A stretch of 64,000 bases of DNA from Haloarcula pelagica (GTDB lineage Archaea; Halobacteriota; Halobacteria; Halobacteriales; Haloarculaceae). Shown here in pieces: positions 35,112 through 44,569 of the stretch. Below the pieces are notes generated by a model. The model was not told the DNA's origin, did no database searches, and saw nothing but the letters and a program-made list of their open reading frames with translations. Numbering within the stretch: position 1 is the stretch's first letter; each line of letters begins with the position of its first letter. The translations under genes were made by a program, and so were the position numbers. The stretch is taken from positions 372,001-436,000 of the forward strand of contig NZ_CP126161.1 of assembly GCF_030127105.1 (NCBI RefSeq), read 5' to 3'.

Positions 35112-35600
35112 CTACGACGGGGTCTCCCGGCCGTCGCGCTCGGGCGTGGGGTTCCCGTGTTCGTCGATCTCACCGCGGACGATCCGGGTCGAAGAGATCA
35201 CGTCACCGTCGTCGGCGTAGACGTGGGGGACGACCTCGATTTCGAGGGGGTCGTGGCCCCGCTCCCGGCGAATCTCGTTGATCCGTTTGCCGCCGGTCTC
35301 CGTCTCCGGCGAGACGACGAGCACGTCGAACTGTGGCTCGGTCGCGATGCCGGTCGGTTCGGCCAGTTCGCGGATAGTCCAGTTTCGGTCGTGTTCGGCG
35401 GCAAGCGCCGCGAGTTCCGCTTCCAGCGCCGACCGTCGCTCCTCGTAAGACCGGATGTGGCGCTCGTCGTGCCGGGTCTTGGGCGCGAGAGCGTCGCTGG
35501 TGAGTCCGACAGTGACATCCCCGAGCTCGAACGCGCGCTCGAACAGTGCGCGGTGCCCGTCGTGGATCGGGTCGAACGTCCCCCCCAGCGCGACATTCAT
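35112..35600 (-). CDS. coaD: Phosphopantetheine adenylyltransferase, archaeal type
   Basis: A 162-residue nucleotidyltransferase that converts 4'-phosphopantetheine and ATP into dephospho-CoA. It has the HxGH motif in GTFDPIHDGHRAL (residues 7-19), a KRINEIRRERG segment and the ISSTRIVRGEID motif near residue 136. Length is typical of the archaeal enzyme. Its stop faces the TFB-like gene stop with one base between. Confidence 0.94.
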   Translation of the reverse strand: MNVALGGTFDPIHDGHRALFERAFELGDVTVGLTSDALAPKTRHDERHIRSYEERRSALEAELAALAAEHDRNWTIRELAEPTGIATEPQFDVLVVSPETETGGKRINEIRRERGHDPLEIEVVPHVYADDGDVISSTRIVRGEIDEHGNPTPERDGRETPS

Positions 35601-35670
35601 ACCGACGGGGACGGCGTGACTCGGTTTAGTCGTGTCGACTTTCCCCCTCCGCGTGGGTACGTCTCAGGGG

Positions 35671-36192
35671 TCAGGCCTCGTCGTCGCCGTCTTCGTCGTC
35701 GTCCGGGTCCGCGTCCTCGACGGAGATCGTCACCGGATCGCTGTCGCCGCCGGACTCGGTGTCGGGCAGCGGGCCGCCGTCGGAGTCGAGGTAGTCGTCC
35801 AGGTTGAACACGGTGTTGAGCTTCGACTGCACGTCCCCGACGACCGTGTTGACGAGTTCGCTCGGCGCGATAGCGCTGTACTCGTAGGGGTTGTTGCCCG
35901 CACCGTCGCTCTCCCGTTTCTCCCGTGTCACGATGTCTTCGTCGTGCAGCGCGGCCAGTGCTTCCCGGACCGTACTCGGGTAGAGGCCGGTCCCCTCGGC
36001 AACCTCGTCGCTCGTGCTCCCGGGATGTTTCCGGAGGTTGACGTAGATGCGCGAGCGCGTCTCGGTGTCGAGCAGCCACGACAGCAGGTCGACGAGCCCC
36101 TCGTCGAACTGTTCGACGGCCCGATCGGCTTCCTGTTCGATTCGGTTCCGTACCTCGTCTCGGTCTTCCGGAGCGTCGTCGTCAGTCGTCAT
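35671..36192 (-). CDS. Winged-helix transcriptional regulator
   Basis: A 173-residue protein. A winged helix spans about residues 38-105: SWLLDTETRSRIYVNLRKHPGSTSDEVAEGTGLYPSTVREALAALHDEDIVTREK, with the recognition helix at YPSTVREALAAL. The tail after 125 is extremely acidic and disordered. Target genes unknown. Its upstream region (36193-36589) is unusually A/T-rich and carries palindromes, which could include autoregulatory sites. Confidence 0.8.
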   Translation of the reverse strand: MTTDDDAPEDRDEVRNRIEQEADRAVEQFDEGLVDLLSWLLDTETRSRIYVNLRKHPGSTSDEVAEGTGLYPSTVREALAALHDEDIVTREKRESDGAGNNPYEYSAIAPSELVNTVVGDVQSKLNTVFNLDDYLDSDGGPLPDTESGGDSDPVTISVEDADPDDDEDGDDEA

Positions 36193-36589
36193 GCGTTGTC
36201 TCTAGGAGGACAAAAGGCGTCGGCGATGAAAAATCCTCGCCTCCTGGTGGGACGTGCCGTATCGGGCGGCCGGACCAATCTGGTTTATTTCATATCTGGT
36301 AGTAATTTAGTATATAAATAGCAGTGGTTTTGCCGGCCAGCTATCGGCATTGAGAGCGGTCCTGTGGTATTTTACCACCGTGGTGAGTACTACTGTCTGT
36401 CGCATGGCACGCAGGTCGGACAGACCACCGGCGGCGTCCCCATCGCGTCCGCGGCCGACGCGACGCAGGGACGGATCGCCGTGAGTGCCAGTGTGACACT
36501 GGACCGGATCACAGAGTGGGTGACCACAACCGACAAAACGTCACCGGGGGGTGACTGGCATCCGTCTCACGTCCGAGCCGCCGACCGTT
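36193..36589 (+). other. A/T-rich regulatory gap with an orphan open frame
   Basis: 397 bases between a winged-helix gene and gshA. The stretch 36280-36325 is the most A/T-rich in this area, with a plus-strand TATA-like TATATAAATA (about 36311-36320) and possible minus-strand TATA boxes. A GTG at 36364 opens a frame (VVFYHRGEYYCLSHGTQVGQ...) that runs into the antisense of gshA to 36798; its first 70 residues look moderately protein-like, the rest is arginine-rich shadow. It may be a gene remnant; I do not call it a gene. Confidence 0.4.
36364..36384. promoter_or_regulatory. Overlapping palindromes, candidate operator
   Basis: GTGGTA-TTT-TACCAC (36364-36378), immediately followed by C-GTGGT, so that ACCAC-C-GTGGT forms a second palindrome (36374-36384). 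Three GTGGT half-sites alternate in orientation 45-65 bases downstream of the TATA-like element at 36311. This looks like a binding site for a dimeric regulator; the protein is unknown. Confidence 0.4.
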
Positions 36590-37672
36590 CTACGGTTCGT
36601 CGAGACGAAGCGACTCACTTAGCTCGACGACACTACGTTGTCGAAGCCGTCGCTGTCGGCTCGCACCGCTCTCGGCGTCGGCCAACCGGCGGAGACCATC
36701 GACATCGAGGCGATCACATTCACGGTCGACGAGCGTGTCGACGGACAGCGGCTCGGAGCGGTCGGGCACCAGTAACTCGGCGTCTCGGCCGTGTCTGATC
36801 GCGCGCCACTTGCTCTCGTCTAACAGCTCCCGGCGCATCTCCGACGTGGACTCGCCGTCGTCGTAGCGGGCGCTCAGGTCCGTCACGAGCGCGTGTGTGT
36901 ACTCGACGAAGGCCATGACCCGATCCGGGTCGGCCTGTCCGTCCGGCGCCCGTACCTCGACGGTTCCGAGCCCCGAGTGGGGGCGCACGTCGAACCAGAG
37001 TTCGCCCCGGTCGTCGATGCCCCCGCTCTCGATCATCCGGCGTTCGTACCGCTGGAAGGCCGCGTAGTCGTCGAACGCCGTCGGCATCCCGGTGTTGGGG
37101 AGCCCCTCGAAAATCTTCGCTCGCGCCGACTGGAGCCCGGTGTCGAAGCCGTTCCAGTACGGCGAGTTCGCCGACAGCGCGAGCATCAGCGGGAGGTGCT
37201 GGCGGAGTTCGTTGGCGATCCAGACCGCCTTGTCGGCGTCGTCGACACCGACGTGAATGTGCAGTCCCGCCGTCGTGTTCCGGTGTTGTGGGTACTGGAT
37301 TCGATCTAACTGGGCCCTGTAGCGGGGCTTGTCGGCGTGTTCGAGTTCGCGCCACTTCGCAAGCGGGTGCAGGCCCGCGGCGGCGATCCCGAACCCGTGA
37401 TCGGTCGCGTGGTCGATCAGGGCGTCCCGGACCGCCGTGAGGTGTTCGCGCGCCCGGCCAGGATCGTCGATGCGGGGCGTCTGTGTCTCGATCACGCACT
37501 TGAACAGCTCGTGGTCCAGGCGGTCTTCGAGAATCGCCGGCGGCTCGGACTCGTAGACGAGTTCGTCCGTCCCCGAGGTCGGGCGGCCGTACTCGTCGAC
37601 GACGTAGAACTCCTCTTCGATACCAAGCGTCCCCTCCCGGGTGAAATTCTCGCGCGACCCCGTCTCGTCCAT
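36590..37672 (-). CDS. gshA: Glutamate-cysteine ligase (gamma-glutamylcysteine synthesis)
   Basis: A 360-residue carboxylate-amine ligase of the haloarchaeal GshA type, making gamma-glutamylcysteine, the main low-molecular-weight thiol of haloarchaea. Typical segments: [21 protein letters not shown] (about 12-32), [49 protein letters not shown] and the closing [14 protein letters not shown] 37672 ([10 protein letters not shown]) matches the usual family start better than an ATG 14 codons upstream. Confidence 0.92.
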   Translation of the reverse strand: MDETGSRENFTREGTLGIEEEFYVVDEYGRPTSGTDELVYESEPPAILEDRLDHELFKCVIETQTPRIDDPGRAREHLTAVRDALIDHATDHGFGIAAAGLHPLAKWRELEHADKPRYRAQLDRIQYPQHRNTTAGLHIHVGVDDADKAVWIANELRQHLPLMLALSANSPYWNGFDTGLQSARAKIFEGLPNTGMPTAFDDYAAFQRYERRMIESGGIDDRGELWFDVRPHSGLGTVEVRAPDGQADPDRVMAFVEYTHALVTDLSARYDDGESTSEMRRELLDESKWRAIRHGRDAELLVPDRSEPLSVDTLVDRECDRLDVDGLRRLADAESGASRQRRLRQRSVVELSESLRLDEP

Positions 37673-37724
37673 CGCCTTGGCAATCGGAACCGACGCGCTA
37701 AAGTTTTCCGTCACCGGCCGCTCG

Positions 37725-38351
37725 CTACCGGGGCCGTGCGACGACCCCGAGGTGGTCCTCGTGGTACGGTGCGAGTGGCTCGGTCGAGAGCACCGCGTAG
37801 TCCTCGCGGAGTTCGTCGAGGACGCCCTCGAACACGTCCTCGGGGGCCGCGGTAACGTCCTCGCTCCGGGCCTTGATCGCCGCCAGGAGCCGCCCGTCCT
37901 CGCCCAGGAACTGTCGGTTGAGCGCGGCCACCCGTGCCTGTCCGCGGGTCGCTACGTCCTGAACGACCACGTCGACGGGCTCGACGACGTGGGCGTAGGT
38001 CTCGGGCCGGCGGGCGTCCTTCAGCAACGGGAAGAGGCGGTCCCGCTCCTCGGCGGCCGACAACAGGTCCCGGACCGGCCGGGGCGCGAACTCCACGGCG
38101 TAGGTCGGTCCGGCGAAATCGGCGACGTGGCTCACGGTGGTCCCGGCCGCGGCCCCGAGATACAGGGCCGTCTCGCCGCCCACAAGTCCAGTGTCCATCC
38201 CCAGTTCGAGCATCGCGCCGAGCTTCGACCGGTGTGGGTCCCACCGGCGCCACTCGCCGTCGGTCGCCTCGCCGTACACCGGCGGGCCGCGCGTCGCCAG
38301 TCCCGTCTCGCCGTCGAAGTCGTGTCGCTCGACACCGGTCGGGAGCGTCAC
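37725..38351 (-). CDS. flpA: Fibrillarin-like rRNA/tRNA 2'-O-methyltransferase
   Basis: A 208-residue SAM-dependent methyltransferase, the catalytic part of archaeal box C/D RNPs. Family sequence: [13 protein letters not shown] (about 42-54), the SAM loop [16 protein letters not shown] (about 64-79), [31 protein letters not shown] and the C-terminal [13 protein letters not shown]. The start overlaps the nop5 stop as ATGA, so the two RNP proteins are made together, as in other archaea. Confidence 0.96.
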   Translation of the reverse strand: MTLPTGVERHDFDGETGLATRGPPVYGEATDGEWRRWDPHRSKLGAMLELGMDTGLVGGETALYLGAAAGTTVSHVADFAGPTYAVEFAPRPVRDLLSAAEERDRLFPLLKDARRPETYAHVVEPVDVVVQDVATRGQARVAALNRQFLGEDGRLLAAIKARSEDVTAAPEDVFEGVLDELREDYAVLSTEPLAPYHEDHLGVVARPR

Positions 38352-39193
38352 TGTTCCTCACCCCGGCGGCTGCGAATCCGCTCGATCCGCTCGTCGAGTT
38401 CCGCCTGGAGTTCCGGCCGGCGGTCGCCGCTGTAGTGGTCGATCCGCGCGGCGATCGAGAGTTTCCCCGCCAGCGCGCGGGCGGCCGACCCACGCTCGTC
38501 GGGGTGGGTCCCGCGGACGTACTCGTGGGTGAAGATCACGCCGTGTTTCGGTGACGGCGCCGAGCCAGTCAGGTGGGCGAACAGCGCGTCCTCGGCGCCC
38601 AGCACCTGGACGGTCCCGCTCGGTTGCTTGGCGAGGGCTTCCAGTCCGCCGGCGAGCGAGACCAGCCGCGCTGCCAGCACCGGCCCGGCCAGCATCGAGA
38701 GGTTCGGTGCGACGGCGGGGGCAGCCTGCTCGATGAACGACCGCAGCGAGTCGGCTTCGTCGGCGACTGCGACGGTCCGCTCGGCCAGCGAGACGAGCGC
38801 GCTGTCGGTCCCGTCTTCCGGGTCGCGCGCTGCGACCTCGCGGGCGTAGTCGATACCGGCGCCGCTGTCCCCGTAGCGGCTCCCGGCCCACTCGCTGACC
38901 CGCTCCGCGAGTTCGTTCGCCGTCCGCTCGCAGTCGGCCATCGCTCTGACGGCGTGGACGAGTTGCTGGTCGTCGGCACCCTCGCGCTCGCGGACGGCCT
39001 CGCTGGCTGCGGTCGTCGTCGCCGCGTGCAGCCGTTCGTAGTACTCCTCGCGGTCGGCGGCGAAGCCGGCGTCGACGGCCAGCGTCGGCCAGTCGGCCGG
39101 TTCGTCGGCCTGCCCGTCCCTGATCCGTGTGACGGCGGCCGCCCCGTCGTCGGGGTCGAGCCCGACGAACCAGCCGCCAGTGTCCTCGGTCAT
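38348..39193 (-). CDS. nop5: Nop5/Nop56-58-like box C/D RNP protein
   Basis: A 281-residue scaffold of the box C/D RNP that bridges fibrillarin and the L7Ae-RNA complex. The Nop domain is in the C-terminal half: LSMLAGPVLAARLVSLAGGLEALAKQPSGTVQVLGAEDALFAHL, then KHGVIFTHEYVRGTHPDERGSAARALAGKLSIAARID. It is shorter than many archaeal Nop5 proteins (about 370-420), because the N-terminal fibrillarin-binding domain is small. A minus-strand TATA-like CTATAC (39217-39222) lies 24-29 bases before the ATG. Coupled to flpA. Confidence 0.93.
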   Translation of the reverse strand: MTEDTGGWFVGLDPDDGAAAVTRIRDGQADEPADWPTLAVDAGFAADREEYYERLHAATTTAASEAVREREGADDQQLVHAVRAMADCERTANELAERVSEWAGSRYGDSGAGIDYAREVAARDPEDGTDSALVSLAERTVAVADEADSLRSFIEQAAPAVAPNLSMLAGPVLAARLVSLAGGLEALAKQPSGTVQVLGAEDALFAHLTGSAPSPKHGVIFTHEYVRGTHPDERGSAARALAGKLSIAARIDHYSGDRRPELQAELDERIERIRSRRGEEQ

Positions 39194-39381
39194 ACGTGGA
39201 CTCTGGACACAGCGGCGTATAGGTGTCATTGTTCGGGACGCGAGCACACGCGAGGGAGTTTCAGACTGGTCCTCGGAAGGGACCGTCGCAGACGGTGTAA
39301 GGGAGGGTGACGGAGGGGTGAAACTGTCCGAGAAGGAAGGCAGCCACAGTCGGATCCGCGAGCGAAGGCTAAGCGTACGAC

Positions 39382-40077
39382 TCAGGAGTGATCGACTGGC
39401 GAATGAGGGCCAGAGCGACCGCCCAGCACGGTGACGACGCGGCGGAGGAGTCGCCCGAGGACGAACCCACTGACCGCGAGCGGGAGGCCGAAGCCGAGAG
39501 CGAGCAGCAGTGCGACACCGACTGCGTCGGGGAGCGACACGACCTCCGTCCCCCACGAGTAGGTGACGGTCGTCCCGTACCGAGTGACGGCGGCGCCGAA
39601 CACGGGCGCGCTGACGAGGACGTACGTCGGGAGGAGTCCGGAGTTGATCGCGGCACTGACGGCGGCGAGTGCCACGAGCGCGCCGACGGCGAGGAAGACC
39701 GCGACGGCGGGATCGGTGCCGGCCCAGGTGCCACGGACCCACGCCGTGAGCGTCCCGTAGCCGACCGTCGAACCGACCCACCACGCACTAGCTGCCGCCA
39801 GTACGGGCGCGAGCAAGAGCGCGAGTATCGACACGTCGGTTCGCTGCCCGACGGCGAACACTCGGACGGGGCCGGTCACGAAGCGTTTTCCGGGCCCGGT
39901 AGCGACGCTGGTAGCCTGTTTCCTGCCGGCGGCCAACTTGTTCCGCGTCAGGTGGAGGCTCCGGGCGAGCACGCGTCGGCACACGCGAGACACCGTTCGG
40001 AGCGACGTTGCGATCCAGGTCAGCGTGGCGACGAACGCCGCGGCGGCAGTACCGATACCGTTTCGCAGGGGGGACAT
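39382..40077 (-). CDS. Polytopic membrane protein, unknown function
   Basis: A 231-residue protein with an N-terminal helix (about 8-25), a basic loop rich in Arg/Lys (25-70), then four hydrophobic segments ([78 protein letters not shown]). No known motif. The start is uncertain: ATG 40077 is the best choice; the frame stays open upstream but that part looks non-coding. It may be cut off from its neighbours' functions. Confidence 0.6.
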   Translation of the reverse strand: MSPLRNGIGTAAAAFVATLTWIATSLRTVSRVCRRVLARSLHLTRNKLAAGRKQATSVATGPGKRFVTGPVRVFAVGQRTDVSILALLLAPVLAAASAWWVGSTVGYGTLTAWVRGTWAGTDPAVAVFLAVGALVALAAVSAAINSGLLPTYVLVSAPVFGAAVTRYGTTVTYSWGTEVVSLPDAVGVALLLALGFGLPLAVSGFVLGRLLRRVVTVLGGRSGPHSPVDHS

Positions 40078-40342
40078 GTCAGGGGACACACTAGAACTGT
40101 CGATCCCCACGGACTTAGTAGTTGTAGATGTGTCGACACCGGACCGAGGCGACAGATCGCGGAGACAGTGTGGTTCTACCGGGGAGCAGTTGCGTGGCCC
40201 GGTCGGGTTCGCGGTCGAAGCCGGAACGAGGCAGACCGAGGTCGCGCCGGCCAGGAACCAGACGCCCAGCACGACCGGGACAGTGAGTTGCAGTCCGGCG
40301 ATCGAGCGAACGCTTAAGCCGGCGCCGGCCGACACCTCGGGC

Positions 40343-42025
40343 ATGTTCGACCCCGAGGAGCTGGACCGCATCCGCGAGGCGAAAGCCGAGTGGGAAGACA
40401 GCGAGGTCCAGCCGACCGTCGACCGGTTCGGCGAACGCGAGGAGACGTTCACCACCGATACGGAGGGGCACGAGGTAGCTCGGCTGTACACCCCGGCCGA
40501 CGTCGCCGACTTGGACTACGACGAGGACCTGGGGTTCCCGGGCCAGGAGCCGTACACCCGCGGCGTCTACTCGACGGGGTATCGCGGTCGGCTCTGGACG
40601 ATGCGTCAGTACGCGGGGATGGGGACCGCCCGCGAGACGAACGAGCGGTTCACATATCTCCTCGAACAGGGCCAGACCGGCCTCTCGATGGCGTTCGATC
40701 TCCCGACCCAGATGGGCTACGACTCCGACGACGCCATGGCCGCCGGCGAGGTGGGCAAGACCGGCGTCGCCATCGACTCCCTGCGGGACATGGAGACGGT
40801 CTTCGACGGCATCCCGCTGGACGAAGTGTCGACCTCCATGACGATCAACGCCCCCGCGGCGGTGTTGCTGGCGATGTACATCGCCGTCGGCGACCGACAG
40901 GGCGTCGACCGCGAGGAACTGCGGGGGACGATCCAGAACGACGTGCTCAAGGAGTACATCGCCCGGAACACGTTCATCTACCCGCCCGAGCCCTCGATGC
41001 GGCTCATCACCGACATCTTCGAGTTCTGTGCGGCGGAGGTGCCCAACTTCAACACCATCTCGATCTCGGGGTATCACATCCGCGAGGCCGGCTCGACGGC
41101 CGCTCAGGAGATCGCGTTCACGCTGGGCAACGGGCTGGCGTACGTCGAAGCGGCCATCGATGCCGGACTGGCCGTCGACGAGTTCGCGCCGCAACTATCC
41201 TTCTTTTTCGCCTCGTACAACAACATCTTCGAGGAGGTCGCGAAGTTCCGGGCCGCTCGTCGGCTCTGGGCCTCGCTGATCGACGAGCGGTACGACCCCG
41301 ACGATCCGAAGTCCAAACAGCTGAAGTTCCACACCCAGACCGCCGGCTCGACACTGACCGCCCAGCAGATCGAGAACAACGTCGTCCGGGTGGCGTACCA
41401 GGCGCTCGCCGCCGTCCTGGGCGGGACCCAGAGCCTCCACACCAACGGGAAAGACGAGGCGATCGGCCTGCCGACCGAGGAGTCGGTGCGGACGGCGCTT
41501 CGCACACAGCAGATCCTCGCCCACGAGTCCGGTGCGGCCGACACCATCGATCCGCTGGCCGGCAGTTACTACGTCGAGTCCCTGACCGACGACCTGGAGG
41601 CAGACGCCCGCTCGCTCATCGAGGAGGTCGAGGACCGCGGCGGGATGCGCAAGGCCATCGAGAGCCAGTGGGTCCAGCGCCAGATCCAGGATGTCGCCTT
41701 CGAACGCCAGCAGGAACAGGAGGCCGGCGACCGGATCATCGTCGGCGTCAACGAGTACGAGGTCGAGGAGGAAGGCGAGCAGGACATCGAGGAGGTCGAC
41801 GAAGCGCTGGAGGAGGCCCAGAAAGACAACGTCGCCGCTCTGCGGGAGAATCGCGACGACGAGACCGTCGAGACGGCGCTGGCTGCGCTGGACGACGCCG
41901 CCCGGAGCGACGAGAACCTCATGCCGTTCCTGATCGACGCGGTCAAGGCCGAGGCCACGACCGGCGAGATCTGTGACGTGCTCCGGGAAGTCTTCGGGGA
42001 GTACCAGCCCGGCTCGTCGATGTGA
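40343..42025 (+). CDS. Methylmalonyl-CoA mutase, large (catalytic) subunit
   Basis: A 560-residue TIM-barrel subunit that rearranges methylmalonyl-CoA and succinyl-CoA with adenosylcobalamin. Signatures: [51 protein letters not shown] and [39 protein letters not shown]. The C-terminal B12-binding domain is absent, as in archaea where it is a separate small subunit, which is not in this window. TATA-like CTTAAG (40313-40318) is 25-30 bases upstream. The epimerase of the same pathway follows at 42609. Confidence 0.95.
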   Translation: MFDPEELDRIREAKAEWEDSEVQPTVDRFGEREETFTTDTEGHEVARLYTPADVADLDYDEDLGFPGQEPYTRGVYSTGYRGRLWTMRQYAGMGTARETNERFTYLLEQGQTGLSMAFDLPTQMGYDSDDAMAAGEVGKTGVAIDSLRDMETVFDGIPLDEVSTSMTINAPAAVLLAMYIAVGDRQGVDREELRGTIQNDVLKEYIARNTFIYPPEPSMRLITDIFEFCAAEVPNFNTISISGYHIREAGSTAAQEIAFTLGNGLAYVEAAIDAGLAVDEFAPQLSFFFASYNNIFEEVAKFRAARRLWASLIDERYDPDDPKSKQLKFHTQTAGSTLTAQQIENNVVRVAYQALAAVLGGTQSLHTNGKDEAIGLPTEESVRTALRTQQILAHESGAADTIDPLAGSYYVESLTDDLEADARSLIEEVEDRGGMRKAIESQWVQRQIQDVAFERQQEQEAGDRIIVGVNEYEVEEEGEQDIEEVDEALEEAQKDNVAALRENRDDETVETALAALDDAARSDENLMPFLIDAVKAEATTGEICDVLREVFGEYQPGSSM

Positions 42026-42157
42026 GCCGGTCGACAGTCCGGCTTTATATTCGAACGTCTTTCGGAGATTCGACTTTGGAATCCGAACAGCAACCGCATT
42101 GAACGAGACGCTCGTATCGTCAGGTATGGAACGTGACTACCGTCGGGGTGATCGACC

Positions 42158-42550
42158 GTGACGACGAGCGAGCGTCGACTGGCCGCGGTCGTGGTCCTCA
42201 TCCTGGGAGCACTGTTCGTCCTGCCCGTGCTCGTGATGAGCTTCGGGATGCTGACCGGCGGGACGATGGGCGGCGGGATGTACGGCGGTGGGATGTGGGG
42301 CACCGGGATGCACGGCAGCGGCATGGCCGGGGGCGGCGGTGGCGGCCCCGGCTGGCTGTGGGGACTCGGTCTCGTCGTTCCGGTGTTGTTCGTCGCCGGC
42401 GTCGTCGGCCTCGGCTACCTGCTCGTCCGATCGATCGGGACCGACGGGGACGACGATCCCGCCGTCGAACAACTCCGACGGACCTACGCTAGCGGCGAAC
42501 TGAGCGACGAGGAGTTCGAGCGCCGGCTGGAACGGCTCCGGGAGGAGTGA
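42158..42550 (+). CDS. Membrane protein with Met/Gly-rich loop and C-terminal SHOCT motif
   Basis: A 130-residue protein starting at GTG 42158. Two membrane helices (about 8-30 and 66-90) flank a loop of Gly and Met (GGGMYGGGMWGTGMHGSGM, about 38-56) with Met at every third to fourth residue plus one His. The C-terminus VEQLRRTYASGELSDEEFERRLERL (about 104-128) is a SHOCT motif, usually an oligomerisation element. Met-rich loops outside the membrane often bind Cu(I); this is inference. It lies between the mutase and epimerase genes with no obvious link to them. Confidence 0.75.
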   Translation: MTTSERRLAAVVVLILGALFVLPVLVMSFGMLTGGTMGGGMYGGGMWGTGMHGSGMAGGGGGGPGWLWGLGLVVPVLFVAGVVGLGYLLVRSIGTDGDDDPAVEQLRRTYASGELSDEEFERRLERLREE

Positions 42551-42608
42551 CGATACCGAGAGCGAGCCGGCGGCTCGGAGTTAAATACCGTCCGGACGAA
42601 CCGCGCCC

Positions 42609-42998
42609 ATGCGCTTCGACCACGCCGGCGTCGCGACCGACGACGCCGCCGCGCTCGCCGATCTGTACGGGGCAGCGTTCGACGCGCCCGTCGCACACGA
42701 GGAGACGTTCGACGGGCTCTCGGTGACGTTTCTGGACCTCGGGAACGGCTACTTCGAGCTCCTGGAACCGCTGCCCGATGCAGAGGGGGCCATTCCGCGG
42801 TACCTCGACCGCAACGGCCCCGGAATCCACCACTTCGCGCTGGCGACCGACGACATCGAGGCGGCCATCGCGACCGCGGTCGACGCGGGCATCGACCCCA
42901 TCGACGGGGAGCCACGCCCCGGCGCGTGGGGCCACGAGGTCGCCTTCCTCGACCCAAGGACGACCGGCGGTGTGCTCGTGGAGTTCGTCCAGCACTGA
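42609..42998 (+). CDS. mce: Methylmalonyl-CoA epimerase
   Basis: A 129-residue VOC-fold metalloenzyme interconverting (R)- and (S)-methylmalonyl-CoA. The metal-binding residues are in FDHAGVATDD (His 5), YFELLEPL (Glu near 52), GIHHFALATDD (His near 77) and VLVEFVQH (Glu near 126). TTAAATA at 42581-42587 is a TATA box 22-28 bases upstream, so it has its own promoter although it serves the same pathway as the mutase 600 bases upstream. Confidence 0.93.
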   Translation: MRFDHAGVATDDAAALADLYGAAFDAPVAHEETFDGLSVTFLDLGNGYFELLEPLPDAEGAIPRYLDRNGPGIHHFALATDDIEAAIATAVDAGIDPIDGEPRPGAWGHEVAFLDPRTTGGVLVEFVQH

Positions 42999-43000
42999 GC

Positions 43001-43735
43001 TCAGTCGTCGGCGTCGACGAACTGCTCCCAGATCTGCTCGGCCCCTTCGGTCAGCCGGTCCGGAGGCTCGGCGAACCACGCGGCGCCAGTCAGTTCCGAC
43101 TCGTCGACATCCAGCGATCCCTTCAGATATTCGGCCTGGAAGTAGACATCCAGCGTGTGGACCGAGCCGTCGGCGTCGGTGTCGGGGTAGTACTTGCGGT
43201 GGAACACCGCTTCGACGCCGGTGATCGTACATCTGATACCGGTCTGCTCGTGGACGCGACGGACGGTCGTCTCCTGCAAGGACTCGTACTGGCCCCCCTT
43301 CCCGTCGCCGGGGAGCGCCCACAGGTCGGCGCCGCGGCCCAGCACCATCAGGACCCGGTCGCGGGTGTCGTGAGCGGCCTGTTCCGGGATGTTCTCGCTC
43401 AGGTCCGGCAGCGACTCGCCGTCGCGGGTGACGAAGACGACGCTGTTGCCGTCGTAACCGGTCCCGTTCGTCGCCGAGTAGACCTCAGTGTACTCCTCGG
43501 GAGAGAGTTCGAACGTCTCCTCGGTGACCGGAACGTCGCCGTAGGACGCCTCCAGCCGATCGATCCGCCCCTTGACGTTCTGTTCGTTGACCTTGTCGGC
43601 GATGTCGACATCGGTCTCCTCGGGCTCGGGAACCGCCATCGACTCCAGTTCCTCGCGCGTCTCCTCGTCGACCTCGTCCCAGTTGATCGTGAACCCGCCG
43701 CCACCCGCCCCCTGTGTCTCGTCTTCCTCTGTCAT
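43001..43735 (-). CDS. Nudix-fold protein with a degenerate Nudix box
   Basis: A 244-residue protein. An acidic N-terminal region of about 90 residues precedes a Nudix domain; the box reads GKGGQYESLQETTV then RRVHEQTGI (about 155-177). Compared with the consensus GX5EX7REUXEEXGU, the E of RE is R and the second E of EE is Q, so metal binding may be weakened. The following HTLDVYFQAEYLKGSL and ELTGAAWFAEPP are typical Nudix strands. It may have altered chemistry or a binding role. Tail-to-tail with mce. Confidence 0.8.
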   Translation of the reverse strand: MTEEDETQGAGGGGFTINWDEVDEETREELESMAVPEPEETDVDIADKVNEQNVKGRIDRLEASYGDVPVTEETFELSPEEYTEVYSATNGTGYDGNSVVFVTRDGESLPDLSENIPEQAAHDTRDRVLMVLGRGADLWALPGDGKGGQYESLQETTVRRVHEQTGIRCTITGVEAVFHRKYYPDTDADGSVHTLDVYFQAEYLKGSLDVDESELTGAAWFAEPPDRLTEGAEQIWEQFVDADD

Positions 43736-43811
43736 ACCTGGGAGGTACCCGCCGAGGCGGATAAACGACGCGGTGGCAGTCCGGCACTCCCGACGAGGAG
43801 TGCCCACACTC

Positions 43812-44534
43812 TCACTCAGCCAACCGGGCGTCCTCGATCCGGAGCGTTCCCCGCGTGCCGTCCCACTCGGTGTCGTACTCCAGTTCGATCCGCCGATCCA
43901 TGTGAGGCCCATCTGTCACCAGCGTCTCGAACTCCCCGCCTTCGCCGAGGATGTGGACGCCGTACTCGTCGTTGAGCGACTCCAGTTCGTCCAGGGCATC
44001 GGTGTCGAGCGTCCGACCGAGCCAGGACTCGTCCAGCCCGTAGGCGGCCACACGGATGATCCGGACCTCGAAGCCGGCGTCGAGCATCGCCTCCGCCAGC
44101 GTTCTGGGGTCTTCCTGCCACAGCGGGGCGAACACCTGCGCTTCGAGCCGTTCGGCCATGGCTTCGATGCGCGTGGTCTGGTACTCGCTCTCGACTGCGC
44201 CGGCGGTAACTCCCTTGATACCGCCGTCGAGGTCCGAATCGAGGTCGCGTAGCGCGGCCTCCAGCGGTTCGAGTTCCTCGTCGCCCTGGACGCCGGCGTC
44301 GGGAACGTCGTCGGCGCCGAAGTCGTCGGGTTCGACCTCCAGCAACGGAATCCCGATGCTCTCGGCTGCCAGGCTCGCCAGGCGGGTCGCCGGGACGTGG
44401 TACATGTACGAGTCGCCCTCGGGGTGGACCGTCACGAGTCGCTCGACCGAGTAGCCGCGTTCGAGCGCCCGGTACAGCGCCCACGAGGAGTCCTTGCCGC
44501 CGGAGAACAGCGAGACCCACGCGCCGTCTGTCAT
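43812..44534 (-). CDS. dph6: Diphthine--ammonia ligase Dph6
   Basis: A 240-residue PP-loop ATPase that amidates diphthine on elongation factor 2, the final step of diphthamide synthesis. The PP-loop is VSLFSGGKDSSWALYRAL (residues 7-24). Downstream motifs match Dph6: GVTAGAVESEYQTTRIEAM, VFAPLWQEDP and HILGEGGEFETLVTDGPHM. Together with Dph2 at 2755 the window encodes two of the known archaeal diphthamide enzymes. It lies just after the DUF373 gene in the same direction. Confidence 0.94.
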   Translation of the reverse strand: MTDGAWVSLFSGGKDSSWALYRALERGYSVERLVTVHPEGDSYMYHVPATRLASLAAESIGIPLLEVEPDDFGADDVPDAGVQGDEELEPLEAALRDLDSDLDGGIKGVTAGAVESEYQTTRIEAMAERLEAQVFAPLWQEDPRTLAEAMLDAGFEVRIIRVAAYGLDESWLGRTLDTDALDELESLNDEYGVHILGEGGEFETLVTDGPHMDRRIELEYDTEWDGTRGTLRIEDARLAE

Positions 44535-44569
44535 GCCAGCGGGTAGCCGGCGACGGTGTAAATCGCTGT

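Noticed and set aside
36364-36798. Frame starting GTG at 36364 as a full gene
   Set aside because: More than half of it is the antisense of gshA and becomes arginine-rich; only the first 70 residues look protein-like. Kept as a question in the region note.
40078-40342. N-terminal extension of the mutase or of the membrane protein into this gap
   Set aside because: In-frame extensions exist on both strands but show no family similarity, and TATA placement supports the shorter mutase start.
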